64,000 bases of DNA from contig NZ_CP022098.1 of assembly GCF_002305875.1 (NCBI RefSeq), forward strand, positions 3,038,001 through 3,102,000, in the 5' to 3' direction. The notes under the pieces were generated by a model. The model worked only from the letters and a program-made list of their open reading frames with translations, ran no database searches and was not told the origin of the DNA. Position 1 is the stretch's first letter, and every line of letters starts with the position of its first letter. The stretch comes from Cystobacter fuscus. Its GTDB lineage: Bacteria; Myxococcota; Myxococcia; Myxococcales; Myxococcaceae. This document shows, piece by piece, positions 9,116-18,105 of the stretch. The translations under genes and the position numbers were made by a program.

Positions 9116-9694
9116 ATGGCAACGGATAGCGGGGTCGCGCGCATCAAGGGCAGCGTTTTGATTTCGCGCCTCAACCTGCTGGCGAGACAACCTGGAACGA
9201 AACGCCTCGAGGTCCTCCAGAGGTTGCCTCTGGCGGACCGCAAGGTCCTCGACGGCGTCATCCTGCCCATCGGCTGGTATCCCATGGAGTTGAACCTCCG
9301 GTTGGACGCGGCCATCGCCGCGGTGCTCTCGCCGAGGGATCGCACCAAGGCCTTCGTCGACATGGGCCGGGCCTCGGCGGAGGAGAACCTGAAGGGACCC
9401 CACCACGTCTTCCTCCGCCAGGGGGATCCGCACTTCCTGCTCAGCCACGCTCAGGAAATCTACCGCCTCTATTACGCGGTGGGCTTGCGCTCGTACGAGA
9501 GGACCGGCCCGAACAGCGGCGCGCTGCGCACCCTGGGCGCCGAGAGCGTCACCGAGGCGGATTGCCTCACCATCATCGGCTGGTACCAGCGGGCCATCGA
9601 GTTGAGCGGGGGCAGCGACGTGCGCGTCGATCACACGAAGTGCCGCGCCCGTGGTAACGACTGCTGCGAGTACCTCTGCGCCTGGGCGCTCTGA
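9116..9694 (+). CDS. Myxobacterial protein with V4R-like C-terminal Cys motif
   Basis: A 192-residue soluble protein. The C-terminus reads CRARGNDCCEYLCAW, which resembles the cysteine end motif of V4R/4-vinyl-reductase-type small-molecule sensor domains. The N-terminal half (VLPLADRKVLDGVILPIGWYP pattern) resembles duplicated families of unknown function in myxobacteria (DUF2378-like). It lies 29 bases before the YcaO gene in the same direction and could be co-transcribed with it. Ligand and role are unknown; the family call is by eye and tentative. Confidence 0.6.
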   Translation: MATDSGVARIKGSVLISRLNLLARQPGTKRLEVLQRLPLADRKVLDGVILPIGWYPMELNLRLDAAIAAVLSPRDRTKAFVDMGRASAEENLKGPHHVFLRQGDPHFLLSHAQEIYRLYYAVGLRSYERTGPNSGALRTLGAESVTEADCLTIIGWYQRAIELSGGSDVRVDHTKCRARGNDCCEYLCAWAL

Positions 9695-9723
9695 CGCGGC
9701 CCACCCCCCCTTGCGAGCCCCTC

Positions 9724-10890
9724 GTGCCTCTTTCGCCCGCGGCCCCCCTCTCCCCTGACTTCCTCGCGCGGCTCGCCCAGGCGCTCGGCGTCACCCGGGT
9801 GGCGCGGGTGACGGGGCTGGACCGGGCGGGCGTGGAAGTCGCCACCGCGGTGCGCCCCGGGGGCTACGTGCTCCAGGTGTGCAACGGCAAGGGCCTGGAC
9901 TTCCCGGCCGCCTCGGCGGGCGCCCTCCTGGAGACCGCCGAGCTGTGGGCCTCGGAGACGGTGCGGCCGGAACGGCTCCTCTGGGGCACGTTCCGAGGCT
10001 GGGAAACGCGCGGACGCGCCGCCTGGGGCGCCGACGCGCTCGGCACCCGGGGGGGCGTGGTGGTTTCCCGGCTGTGGGGCCCGGAGGTGCGCTGTGCCTG
10101 GCTCGAGGCGACGGATGCGCGCTCCGGGGAGCCCGTGCTCGTCCCCGCCCAGGGCGTGTACTGCCCGCCCACGGGCGCGCCGGCGCTCGGTCCGGTGAGC
10201 GTGCAGTGGACGAGCAATGGCTCGGGCGCCCATTCCGAGCGTCCGCGGGCCCTTCTGCATGCGCTGTTGGAGGCGATGGAGCGGGATCAGCTCGCGCGCC
10301 TGCTGCCGGAGGGGTGGACGGAGGAGGTGCTCGGCTCCCGGCTCCTGCGTCCCGCGGGCCTCGCCCGGAGCGCCCCCCGGACGGCCGCGCTCGCCGAGCG
10401 CCTGGGCACGCGGGGCTTCGACGTGCACCTCTTCGATCTCTCACCGGGCGCGCGCACCCCGGGCGCGGTGGGCCTGCCCGTGGGTGGAGCGCTGCTCGTG
10501 GATCGCGACCAGGGCCCGGTGCCGCTGGCGGCGGGTTATGCCTGTGCGCTCACGCGGGACCAGGCCCTGCTCGGCGCCCTGCTGGAGGCGGCGCAGTCGC
10601 GGCTGACCGACATCCACGGCGCGCGCGAGGACGTGGACGCGGGAGATCGCGAGGCCTCCCTGGCGCTCGCCTCCGCCTGTGCCGCGGCGCGCCCCCGGCG
10701 AAACGTGGAGTCCATGCCCGAGCCCACGGCGACGGTGGACTCGCCTGAGGAGGCCGTGGGCGAGGTGCTGGCGCGGCTCGCGGGGGCGGGCTTCTCCCGG
10801 GCGGCCGTCATCGACCTGGAGGCCCCACTCCCCGGACTCCACGTGGTGCGCGTGGTGGTGCCGGGCCTGCGCGTGTCGGAGTTGTTGTGA
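9724..10890 (+). CDS. YcaO-domain cyclodehydratase/thioamide-type enzyme
   Basis: A 388-residue protein from a GTG start. YcaO enzymes use ATP to activate backbone amides and install azolines or thioamides. YcaO signatures are visible: ALLETAELWASE (first ATP/Mg segment, about 67-78), SERPRALLHALLEAMERDQ (about 168-186), and QALLGALLEAAQSRL with HGARED (about 280-300). The C-terminus ends VVVPGLRVSELL and lacks the PxPxP tail of azoline-forming YcaOs. Its stop overlaps the start of tfuA (GTGA). YcaO with TfuA is known to make peptide thioamides, so thioamidation is the favoured reaction. No precursor peptide is seen next to it. Confidence 0.88.
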   Translation: MPLSPAAPLSPDFLARLAQALGVTRVARVTGLDRAGVEVATAVRPGGYVLQVCNGKGLDFPAASAGALLETAELWASETVRPERLLWGTFRGWETRGRAAWGADALGTRGGVVVSRLWGPEVRCAWLEATDARSGEPVLVPAQGVYCPPTGAPALGPVSVQWTSNGSGAHSERPRALLHALLEAMERDQLARLLPEGWTEEVLGSRLLRPAGLARSAPRTAALAERLGTRGFDVHLFDLSPGARTPGAVGLPVGGALLVDRDQGPVPLAAGYACALTRDQALLGALLEAAQSRLTDIHGAREDVDAGDREASLALASACAAARPRRNVESMPEPTATVDSPEEAVGEVLARLAGAGFSRAAVIDLEAPLPGLHVVRVVVPGLRVSELL

Positions 10891-12080
10891 AACGGCGTCC
10901 CGCTTCCTCCTCCCGTCCCGATGATCTCCTCGTCTTCCTGGGCCCTTCGCTGCCGGAGGCGGAGGCGCTGGCGCTGGTGCCCTGCCGGGTGCTGCCGCCC
11001 GCGCGCCAGGGAGACCTCTGGCGGGCCCTCTCCTTGAGGCCGCGGGCCATCGCGCTCGTGGATGGGGTCTTCGAGGCCCAGCCCTCCGTGTGGCACCACG
11101 AGGTGCTGGCCGCGCTGGATGCGGGCGTGGCGGTGTTCGGGGGCGCCAGCATGGGGGCCTTGCGCGCCGCGGAGCTCGCGCCTCACGGCATGGTGGGCGT
11201 GGGCGCCATCTTCGAGGCCTACCAGCGGGGTGAGCTGGTGGATGACGCCGAGGTGGCGCTGCTCCACGCCGACGCGGAGCATGAGTTCCGGGCGCTGTCG
11301 GTGCCGCTCGTCAACGTGCGGCACGTGGCCCGGCTCGCCCAGGACGCGGAAGTGCTGTCCGCCGCCGAGTCCCGCGCCCTGGTGGATGCCGCCGCGGCGC
11401 TCTTCTACCAGGACCGCACCTGGCCCCGCGTCCTCCAGGCCGTGGGCGAGGCGTGGCCCGCTCCCACCCGGGACAGGTGGCGGACGTGGGCGGCCAGGGG
11501 GCTCGCGGATCTCAAGCGCGAGGATGCCCGCGCCTGCCTCCAGGCCGCCGCGGCGTTCGTCGCCTCCGGGGCCCTTCTCCCGTCGCGCGAGGGCGTGTCC
11601 CAGCCACCTCCCTCGTCGTACGTGCGCCGCCGCCGGCTCGTGGAGGGCCTGTGCGAGACGGAGGCGGGGCTGGTGTCCTCGGAGGACGTGCTGGAGGAGC
11701 TGCGCGCCGGGCCCGAGGCACGGGCGCTGGCGCGCGAGGGCCTGCGCCGGGCGTTGCTCGCGGGGTGGGCCCGGAGCCTGGGCCTGTCTCCCACGCCCGA
11801 GGAGGTGGCCCGGGCCGAGTCGGAGCAATGGGCCCGGCTGGGCGTGGTGCTCCCGGAGCGAGCGGCCTGGCTGGCGGCGTGCGGCCTGGACGCGCACGAG
11901 TTCCGCCGGCTGTGCGAGGAGCGGGCCCTGGAGGGGCTCATGCTGGAGCACGCCGCGCGGCTGCTGCCGGATGGGCCCTCGTGGGACGAGGCGCTCGCGT
12001 CCGAGGCCCGTCTGGAGGGGCGGTGGGCGGAGGTGGCGGCGCGACTCACGGCGCCCAGGCGGCGTCCGCGCAAGCGGTGA
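10887..12080 (+). CDS. tfuA: TfuA-like protein, partner of YcaO
   Basis: A 397-residue protein whose GTG start overlaps the YcaO stop. The N-terminal TfuA domain is clear: DDLLVFLGPSLP (about 12-23), the ALVDGVFEAQPSVWHHE segment, and GGASMGALRAAEL (about 88-100). TfuA acts with YcaO in thioamide formation, probably by delivering sulfide. The C-terminal 200 residues are an Arg/Glu-rich helical extension (QPPPSSYVRRRRLVEGLCE and beyond) found in longer TfuA proteins, with no catalytic motif seen. The substrate is not identifiable from this window. Confidence 0.87.
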   Translation: MKRRPASSSRPDDLLVFLGPSLPEAEALALVPCRVLPPARQGDLWRALSLRPRAIALVDGVFEAQPSVWHHEVLAALDAGVAVFGGASMGALRAAELAPHGMVGVGAIFEAYQRGELVDDAEVALLHADAEHEFRALSVPLVNVRHVARLAQDAEVLSAAESRALVDAAAALFYQDRTWPRVLQAVGEAWPAPTRDRWRTWAARGLADLKREDARACLQAAAAFVASGALLPSREGVSQPPPSSYVRRRRLVEGLCETEAGLVSSEDVLEELRAGPEARALAREGLRRALLAGWARSLGLSPTPEEVARAESEQWARLGVVLPERAAWLAACGLDAHEFRRLCEERALEGLMLEHAARLLPDGPSWDEALASEARLEGRWAEVAARLTAPRRRPRKR

Positions 12081-12118
12081 GCCCCGGGACGGGCCGGCTG
12101 GGGTAGGGTGCGCGCCGG

Positions 12119-12886
12119 ATGAATCCTCACGACGAGAGCGAGTCCTTCCGCTGCGTGCGGGCCGATGCGCGCGAGCCCGAGGGCTACCGGCGCGTGCTGG
12201 GCGAGGCCAGGGCGTCCTTCCTGCACACGGATCCTCCGTATTGCCTGCTCACGCGCAGGCGCAAGGGGGGGGATCTGAGAGACCCGCGGGCGAACAAGAA
12301 GATCGACCGCGATCCCATCGTGCGCTTCGAGACGGTGCGCGACTACCGCGCCTTCACCGAGGCGTGGATGACGCGCGCGGTGGCGCACCTCACCCCGGAC
12401 GCTCCGCTCGCCATCTGGACGAACCTGTTGGGCAAGGAGCCCATCCTCGCGGTGGCGCGCTCGCTGGGCTATGGCCACCTGCGCGGCGAGTTCGTCTGGG
12501 GCAAGCGCACCACGGACAAGAACGCCAACGAGCAGCTCCTGCGCGTCTACGAGGTGGCGCTCGTGCTCTCGCGCACGCCGGCGCCCGTGCTGGCCCCCGG
12601 GGACGCGCCCACCGTCTGGGCGGTGGTGGGCGGCTACGACGATGACGGCGAGGCCCAGCGCTGGGGCGGCCATCCCCACCACAAGCCCTTTTCGGTGGTG
12701 GAGCCCCTGGTGCGCACCTGGAGCCGGCCCGGGGACTGGGTGTTGGATCCCTTCGCGGGCAGTGGCTCGATGCCGGCGGCGGCGCTGCGGCTGGGCCGCA
12801 AGGCGGCATGCCTGGAGGTGGTGCCCGAGTGGGCCGAGCGCGTGGCCGGGCGACTGCGCGAGACGGCGGCCCCCTCGCCCCGCTAG
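12119..12886 (+). CDS. Orphan beta-class DNA N6-adenine/N4-cytosine methyltransferase
   Basis: A 255-residue methyltransferase. Catalytic motif IV is DPPY (Asp38-Tyr41) and SAM-binding motif I is DPFAGSGSMPAAA (about 206-218). Motif IV before motif I is the beta-class order of N6A/N4C enzymes. The middle holds FVWGKRTTDKNANEQLL and GHPHHKPFSVVEPL. No restriction gene is adjacent, so it is solitary and may be regulatory or phage-derived. It lies 38 bases after tfuA in the same direction and could be co-transcribed. Target sequence unknown. Confidence 0.85.
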   Translation: MNPHDESESFRCVRADAREPEGYRRVLGEARASFLHTDPPYCLLTRRRKGGDLRDPRANKKIDRDPIVRFETVRDYRAFTEAWMTRAVAHLTPDAPLAIWTNLLGKEPILAVARSLGYGHLRGEFVWGKRTTDKNANEQLLRVYEVALVLSRTPAPVLAPGDAPTVWAVVGGYDDDGEAQRWGGHPHHKPFSVVEPLVRTWSRPGDWVLDPFAGSGSMPAAALRLGRKAACLEVVPEWAERVAGRLRETAAPSPR

Positions 12887-12955
12887 TGTGCCTTTCTCGC
12901 TCCCCGCCCCCGCGGGGAGTTCCTTCTTCCCAGCGATGACACGCGAGGACTCCGG

Positions 12956-14245
12956 ATGAAGCAGCACCAGAAGATGCTCCTGGGCATCGTGATTGGCACG
13001 GTGGCGGGAATCGCCGCCAATCTCCTCGTGGGTGGAGCGCCGTGGTTGGAGTGGGTGGTGACGAACCTCACCTCGGTGGTGGGCCAGCTCTTCCTGCGCC
13101 TGCTGCTGATGCTGGTGGTGCCGCTGCTCTTCGCCGCGCTGGTGACGGGCGTGTGCGAGCTGGACCTGCGGTCCATTGGCCGGCTGGGCGTGCGCACCAT
13201 GGGCTACACCGTGATCATCTCCAGCATCGCCGTGCTCATCGGGCTGGTGCTCGTCAACACGCTCAAGCCCGGTACCCGGCTGAGCGAGGAGGCCATCACC
13301 GCGCTCGTGCAGAAGGGCTCCGTGGTGAAGGCGGCCCCCGCGCCGAGTGGAGACTCGGTGCCCGCGCTCATCCTCTCCATGGTGCCCACCAATCCCATCA
13401 AGGCCGCGGCGGAGGGGGACATCATCGCCTTCATCGTCTTCTCGCTCATCTCCGGCGTGGGGCTCATGGTGACGGACACCCCGGGCTCCCGGCACCTCAA
13501 GGAGACCATCATGGGGCTCTATGACGTGCTGATGACGCTCATCGATGGGGTGTTGCGGCTGGCGCCCATCGGCGTGGGAGCGCTGCTCTTCAGCGTCACG
13601 GCGCGCCTGGGCTTCGGCATCCTGGTACAGGTGGCGTCCTTCGTGGGCGTGGTGCTGCTGGCGCTCGGGCTGCACATGTTCGTCGTGTACTCGCTGTCCG
13701 TGCGCTTCCTGGGCGGACGCAACCCCATCGCCTTCTTCCGCGACTGCCGCCTGGCCATCGTCACCGCCTTCTCCACCGCGTCCTCCAGCGCCACCCTGCC
13801 CACCGCCCTCAAGGTGGCCGAGGAGAACCTCAAGCTGCCGCGCAACGTGTCGCGCTTCGTGCTCACCGCCGGCTCGGCGATGAACCAGAACGGCACCGCG
13901 CTCTTCGAGGGCGTCACCGTGCTCTTCCTCGCGCAGGTGTTCGGCGTGGAGCTGAGCCTGGCCAACCAGGCCACGGTGATGTTCATCTGCGTGCTGGCGG
14001 GCATCGGCACCGCGGGCGTGCCGGCCGGCTCCATCCCCGTCATCGCGATGATCCTCGGCATGTTCAAGATTCCCCCCGAGGGACTCGGCCTCATCCTCGG
14101 CGTGGACCGCTTCCTCGACATGTGCCGCACCACGCTCAACGTGACGGGGGACCTGGCCGCCGCCGTCTACGTGGCCCGGGGAGAGCCGGCGCCGGAAAAC
14201 CAGACGGCTCCGGCGCCAACCCGGCCGGAATCGTCCGCTTCTTGA
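12956..14245 (+). CDS. Dicarboxylate/amino acid:cation symporter (DAACS)
   Basis: A 429-residue inner-membrane secondary transporter of the glutamate/dicarboxylate symporter family. Family motifs are all present: serine-rich STASSSATLPTALK (hairpin 1), GSAMNQNGTALFEG (the NMDGT-like unwound helix), GIGTAGVPAGSIP (hairpin 2), and DRFLDMCRTTLNVTGD (helix 8 substrate and cation ligands). ATG 12956 follows GCGAGGAC. The Met-Asn-Gln-Asn-Gly variant at the NMDGT position differs from the classical Asn-Met-Asp, so cation coupling may differ. Substrate probably C4-dicarboxylate or acidic/neutral amino acid. Confidence 0.92.
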   Translation: MKQHQKMLLGIVIGTVAGIAANLLVGGAPWLEWVVTNLTSVVGQLFLRLLLMLVVPLLFAALVTGVCELDLRSIGRLGVRTMGYTVIISSIAVLIGLVLVNTLKPGTRLSEEAITALVQKGSVVKAAPAPSGDSVPALILSMVPTNPIKAAAEGDIIAFIVFSLISGVGLMVTDTPGSRHLKETIMGLYDVLMTLIDGVLRLAPIGVGALLFSVTARLGFGILVQVASFVGVVLLALGLHMFVVYSLSVRFLGGRNPIAFFRDCRLAIVTAFSTASSSATLPTALKVAEENLKLPRNVSRFVLTAGSAMNQNGTALFEGVTVLFLAQVFGVELSLANQATVMFICVLAGIGTAGVPAGSIPVIAMILGMFKIPPEGLGLILGVDRFLDMCRTTLNVTGDLAAAVYVARGEPAPENQTAPAPTRPESSAS

Positions 14246-14339
14246 GCATCCGGAGGCTTGTGGGGTTGCCTTGGGCCGGGCACTGTCCCATACCCCCCCT
14301 CATCCCTCTCGGCAGGACAAGCTCAAGGAGCAGCCGCAC

Positions 14340-14822
14340 ATGAAGGTGTCCAAGGACTGCGTGGTCTCGTTGGAGTACCGGTTGCACCTCGGCGATGGCA
14401 AGGTCGTCGATGAGAGCGAGCCCGGCCAACCCCTGGCCTATATGCACGGACGGGGGCAGATCGTCCCGGGTCTGGAAGGGCAGCTGGAGGGCCTGTCTCC
14501 CGGCGACGCGAAGAAGGTCGTCGTGGTGCCCGCCCAGGGCTATGGCGAGCATGATCCGCGCGGACTCCAGGAAGTGCCGCGCAGCATGTTCCCCCCGGAT
14601 GCGCCGCTCCAGCCGGGCCTGAGCATCTCCGCCCAGACGGCCGAGGGCGACGTCATCCCCATCACCGTGCGCGAGGTGAAGGGTGACTCGGTGGTGGTGG
14701 ACCTCAACCACCCGCTGGCGGGCAAGACGCTGCACTTCGACGTGACGGTGCGCGAGGTGCGTGTGGCCACCACCGAGGAGCTCCAGCACGGCCACGCCCA
14801 CGGGCCCGGCGGCGCTCACTGA
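14340..14822 (+). CDS. slyD: SlyD-like FKBP-type peptidyl-prolyl isomerase
   Basis: A 160-residue protein from ATG 14340, preceded by CAAGGAG. The FKBP core begins at KDCVVSLEYRLHLGDGKVVD and continues with GRGQIVPGLEGQLEGLSPGD and PAQGYGEHDP. An insert-in-flap region (about 70-125) follows, as in SlyD. A His-rich end (HGHAHGPGGAH) recalls the metal-binding SlyD tail, though short. It is a cytosolic folding helper with possible nickel binding. Confidence 0.9.
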   Translation: MKVSKDCVVSLEYRLHLGDGKVVDESEPGQPLAYMHGRGQIVPGLEGQLEGLSPGDAKKVVVVPAQGYGEHDPRGLQEVPRSMFPPDAPLQPGLSISAQTAEGDVIPITVREVKGDSVVVDLNHPLAGKTLHFDVTVREVRVATTEELQHGHAHGPGGAH

Positions 14823-14895
14823 GCCAGCGGCCTCCCGGGGGCGCGCGATCCCATTCGTCGGGTCGGAGGTGTTCCGCTATCCTTGTCACCTCCAC

Positions 14896-16782
14896 ATGAC
14901 TTCTCCCGTCTCGCCCTCGCCCCAGCAGCTCCGCCTCCAGCCCGAGCCCCCGCCGCCACCGGAACGGGACTCCACGCCCGTGGATCCCGAGCGGTACTGG
15001 CTCGAGAACGTCTACCAGGGGGGCGTGCGCCAGCTCACCGTGCGAGCCGTCATCGCGGGGATGCTGATTGGCGCGGTGATGTGTCTGTCCAACCTCTACG
15101 TCATCCTCAAGACGGGCTGGAGCCTGGGCGTCACCCTCACCGCGTGCATCCTCGCCTTCGCGGCGTTTGGCGCGCTGCGTGGCGTGGGGCTGCTCAAGCA
15201 GGACTTCACCACGCTGGAGAACAACGCCATGGGCTCGGTGGCGTCGGCGGCGGGGTACATGACGGGCGGCGGCAACATGGCGGCCGTGCCCGCGCTGTTG
15301 ATGCTCACCGGCACGCTGCCTCCCACGGGGTGGTTGGTGGCGTGGTTCGCCGTCATCTCCGCGCTGGGCGTCTTCGCCGCCATCCCCATCAAGCGCCAGC
15401 TCATCAACATCGAGCAGCTTCCCTTTCCCACCGGCACCGCCACCGCCCAGACGCTCCAGGCGCTGCACGGGCAGGACGAGCGCTCGCGGGGCAAGGCGCG
15501 CGCGCTGGGCCTCGCGGGCCTCATCGGCGCCGTCATCGCCTTCTGGCGTGACGCCAAGGCCTCGTGGCTCGTGTGGAACCTGCCGGCGAAGCTCAGCCTG
15601 CCCTTCACCATTGGCGGCAAGCCCGCGGGGGCGTGGACGTTGTCGCTCGACCTGAGCCTGCTGCTCGTGGGCGCCGGCGCGCTGGTGAGCTTCAAGACGG
15701 CCTGGTCCATGCTGCTCGGGGCGCTGCTCACCTACGGCGTCCTCGCGCCGGAGATGGTCAGCCGCGGCGTCATCCCCGAGGTGACCTACAAGGCCATCAA
15801 CGGCTGGGCGCTGTGGACGGGGGCCTCGGTGCTCGTGTCCTCGGGCCTCTTGTCCTTCGCCTTCCAGTGGCGCAGCGTGGCGAAGTCCGTCAAGGCGCTC
15901 GCGGGCCTGTTCGGCCGCAAGCAGAACACGGAGGCGGATCCGCTCGCCGACATCGAGTGCCCTCCCGCGTGGTTTCCCCTGGGCTTCCTGGTGCTCGGCC
16001 CGGTGGTGGTGGCGCTGATGGCCTACCTCTTCCAGATTCCCTGGTGGGCGGGCGTGGTGGCGCTGCCGCTGTCGGTGGTGATGGGCGTCATCGCCTCGCG
16101 CGTCACGGGCGAGACGGACACCACGCCCACCAAGGCGCTCGGGCCGGTGACCCAGCTGCTCTATGGCGCCCTGCTGCCCGGCAACCTCACCGCCAACGTG
16201 ATGAGCGCCAACGCCACGGGCGGCGTGGGGCTGCACTCGGCGGACCTGCTCACGGACCTGAAGTCGGGCTGGCTGCTCGGCGCCAACCCGCGTCAGCAGT
16301 TCATCGCGCAGCTCTTCGGGGTGGTGGCGGGGGCGGCGGTGGTGGTGCCCGCCTTCAACCTGCTCGTGCCGGACGCGTCCGTGCTTGGCACCGAGGAGTT
16401 CCCCGCGCCCTCGTCCCTGGTGTGGGCGGGCGTGTCGAAGATGCTCATGAGTGGAATGCATGCGCTGCCGGTGTCCGCGCGCTTCGGGGCCCTGTGCGGG
16501 TTGTGCCTGGGCGTGGCGCTGGTGCTGCTGGAGCGCTGGGCGCCGAAGAAGGCCAAACCCTTCATTCCCTCGGCGTCGGGGTTGGGGATCTCCATCGTCA
16601 TCCCCGGGGCCAGCTCCATCAGCTTCTTCATCGGCGCGGCCATCGCCGAGGTGCTGCGCCGCAAGAAGGCGAAGCTGGCCGATGCCCTGGTGCTCCCGGT
16701 CAGCTCGGGCTTCATCGCCGGCGAGAGCCTCATGGGCATCGCCGTGGCGATGCTCAAGGCCTTCGGCGTGATGCCCAAGTAG
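14896..16782 (+). CDS. OPT-family oligopeptide/metal-chelate transporter
   Basis: A 628-residue polytopic membrane protein of the OPT superfamily. ATG 14896 follows a short non-coding leader. Diagnostic features are a Pro-rich cytosolic N-terminus, YQGGVRQLTVRAVIAGMLIG as the first membrane entry, TGGGNMAAVPALLMLTG, QLPFPTGTATAQTLQALHG, and paired hydrophobic hairpins to FIAGESLMGIAVAMLKAFGV. It has about 14-16 transmembrane segments. OPT proteins import oligopeptides or metal-siderophore complexes by proton coupling. No solute-binding partner is nearby. Confidence 0.88.
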   Translation: MTSPVSPSPQQLRLQPEPPPPPERDSTPVDPERYWLENVYQGGVRQLTVRAVIAGMLIGAVMCLSNLYVILKTGWSLGVTLTACILAFAAFGALRGVGLLKQDFTTLENNAMGSVASAAGYMTGGGNMAAVPALLMLTGTLPPTGWLVAWFAVISALGVFAAIPIKRQLINIEQLPFPTGTATAQTLQALHGQDERSRGKARALGLAGLIGAVIAFWRDAKASWLVWNLPAKLSLPFTIGGKPAGAWTLSLDLSLLLVGAGALVSFKTAWSMLLGALLTYGVLAPEMVSRGVIPEVTYKAINGWALWTGASVLVSSGLLSFAFQWRSVAKSVKALAGLFGRKQNTEADPLADIECPPAWFPLGFLVLGPVVVALMAYLFQIPWWAGVVALPLSVVMGVIASRVTGETDTTPTKALGPVTQLLYGALLPGNLTANVMSANATGGVGLHSADLLTDLKSGWLLGANPRQQFIAQLFGVVAGAAVVVPAFNLLVPDASVLGTEEFPAPSSLVWAGVSKMLMSGMHALPVSARFGALCGLCLGVALVLLERWAPKKAKPFIPSASGLGISIVIPGASSISFFIGAAIAEVLRRKKAKLADALVLPVSSGFIAGESLMGIAVAMLKAFGVMPK

Positions 16783-16821
16783 CAGCGTCGTCCCGGGGCG
16801 GTTGCGGTAGGCTCCGCCCCC

Positions 16822-17202
16822 ATGACTCCGGATCCCGTCACGCTCGTCGCCGCGCTCCGCAACGTCCTCGAGGACACGGTGCGCGACTTCTCGTCGATGC
16901 CCTTCTTCGTCAGGCCCATGGTGCGCGGTGGCTTCGAGCGCCGCACCGGACAGAGCCTGGAGGCGTGGCGGCAGCTCGCCTCGGCGCTCGTCTCCCTGGT
17001 GAAGCCGGACACCGCGCCCGCGCTCGTGCGCGAGCGTCACCCGCGGCTGCGCGAGCACCTGGAGCTGCTCGCGGAGAACTACCGCACGGCCCCCGAGCGC
17101 GCCTCCAAGGGGATGGGCGTGCTGGCCGGACTCCAGCGCATCCAGGAGACGTCCCAGCGCCGCGAGGAGGCCGTCCGCGCCCTCATCTCCTGGCTCGGCT
17201 AG
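16822..17202 (+). CDS. Hypothetical small helical protein
   Basis: A 126-residue protein 39 bases after the OPT transporter, same strand. It is entirely helical in character and charge-rich, with no signal peptide or membrane segment (RNVLEDTVRDFSSMPFFVRP, ERHPRLREHLELLAENYR, then EEAVRALISWLG). High third-position GC and the close spacing support it as a real gene, perhaps co-transcribed with the transporter. No family recognised. Confidence 0.6.
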   Translation: MTPDPVTLVAALRNVLEDTVRDFSSMPFFVRPMVRGGFERRTGQSLEAWRQLASALVSLVKPDTAPALVRERHPRLREHLELLAENYRTAPERASKGMGVLAGLQRIQETSQRREEAVRALISWLG

Positions 17203-17307
17203 TGGACTGTCCATGAAATCATTGGACATCGTCAGGTGTGGTGCCGATCCACCCACTCTGCCTCCTCAGGGTTCGTGAGAGAGCCCGTGAAGCGGCCCAC
17301 CGGAGAC

Positions 17308-18054
17308 CTAACCCGCGAGTAGGGGTAGTAACTGGAGGTCAGCCAGGCGAGCTTCAATCCTGTTGGCTCGCTCCACGTGCCCGCGATTTTCTGACGAGAA
17401 TACTTCCTGGGTTGTGACAACGACTGTCCCAGTCTCGATGTACTTGAGACTCGCGGCTTCTGGAATGGCACGCTTCTCGATGTGTGCATCGACATATGCC
17501 AACCACCCCACCCCCCTCCTGTCCTTGAACGCTGCATGGTGTCTCTGATACGAATCAGAGACGACCGCAGCCCACCTCGGGTTCCAGGCGCGGACCGAAG
17601 CACCGACGAGCGTCAAGAGTTGGTCCGTATGAAAAAGCGACTGGTTCGCGGGACTGTGGTTATAGGGAAGCCGCAGCGTCAAGAAATCCCTGTTCCGCCA
17701 TCCCAGCACCGCGGTGAGCGAGATTCCCAGATCACCTTCCTCACGCCCATTCCACAAACCAAAAGTATAGCCGAAAACCTCGTTCTGCGCGGCAGTACGG
17801 AAGTCTTTCGAGCGCTTGAGTTCTTCCAGACATTCAGGTCCCGCCTGGAAGACATTGCGCCGGAGGGCTTTTTCCCGATCGCGCGCTTGCAGGTACCACT
17901 CCCCCAGCAGGGGGGTGTGACTGCGGAGTTCCTCCAGGAATGCGACGAGTCTCCCCCAATACTCGTCAAAGCTCTTGCGCTGCTTCTCGACTGGAAGATA
18001 GATGTTCAGGGAAAATGGTTCGACAGGGGCCTTGTTGATGCCATCATCAGCCAT
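17308..18054 (-). CDS. Imm52-family immunity protein
   Basis: A 248-residue cytosolic protein read as an Imm52 immunity protein from its early PLLGEWYLQARDREKALRR segment, Trp-containing core (FGLWNGREEGDLGISLTAVL) and late VSDSYQRHHAAFKDRRGVGW. Imm52 proteins typically sit directly downstream of Tox-REase-5 toxins and neutralise them. Here it begins 51 bases after such a toxin on the same strand. Base composition is less GC-rich than flanking genes, which fits horizontal transfer with its toxin. The gene appears intact. Confidence 0.8.
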   Translation of the reverse strand: MADDGINKAPVEPFSLNIYLPVEKQRKSFDEYWGRLVAFLEELRSHTPLLGEWYLQARDREKALRRNVFQAGPECLEELKRSKDFRTAAQNEVFGYTFGLWNGREEGDLGISLTAVLGWRNRDFLTLRLPYNHSPANQSLFHTDQLLTLVGASVRAWNPRWAAVVSDSYQRHHAAFKDRRGVGWLAYVDAHIEKRAIPEAASLKYIETGTVVVTTQEVFSSENRGHVERANRIEARLADLQLLPLLAG

Positions 18055-18105
18055 GGATTGTCCTTGTGCGGGATGACAGCCCGCACCTTCATCTGCACGA
18101 GCGAC

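Noticed and set aside
12901..12916. CCCCG/CGGGG hairpin between the methyltransferase and symporter genes
   Set aside because: Very short GC stem with no T-run; common by chance at this GC content.
14704..17256. Long minus-strand open frame of about 850 codons
   Set aside because: Antisense to the OPT transporter; composition is that of a shadow frame with no motif.
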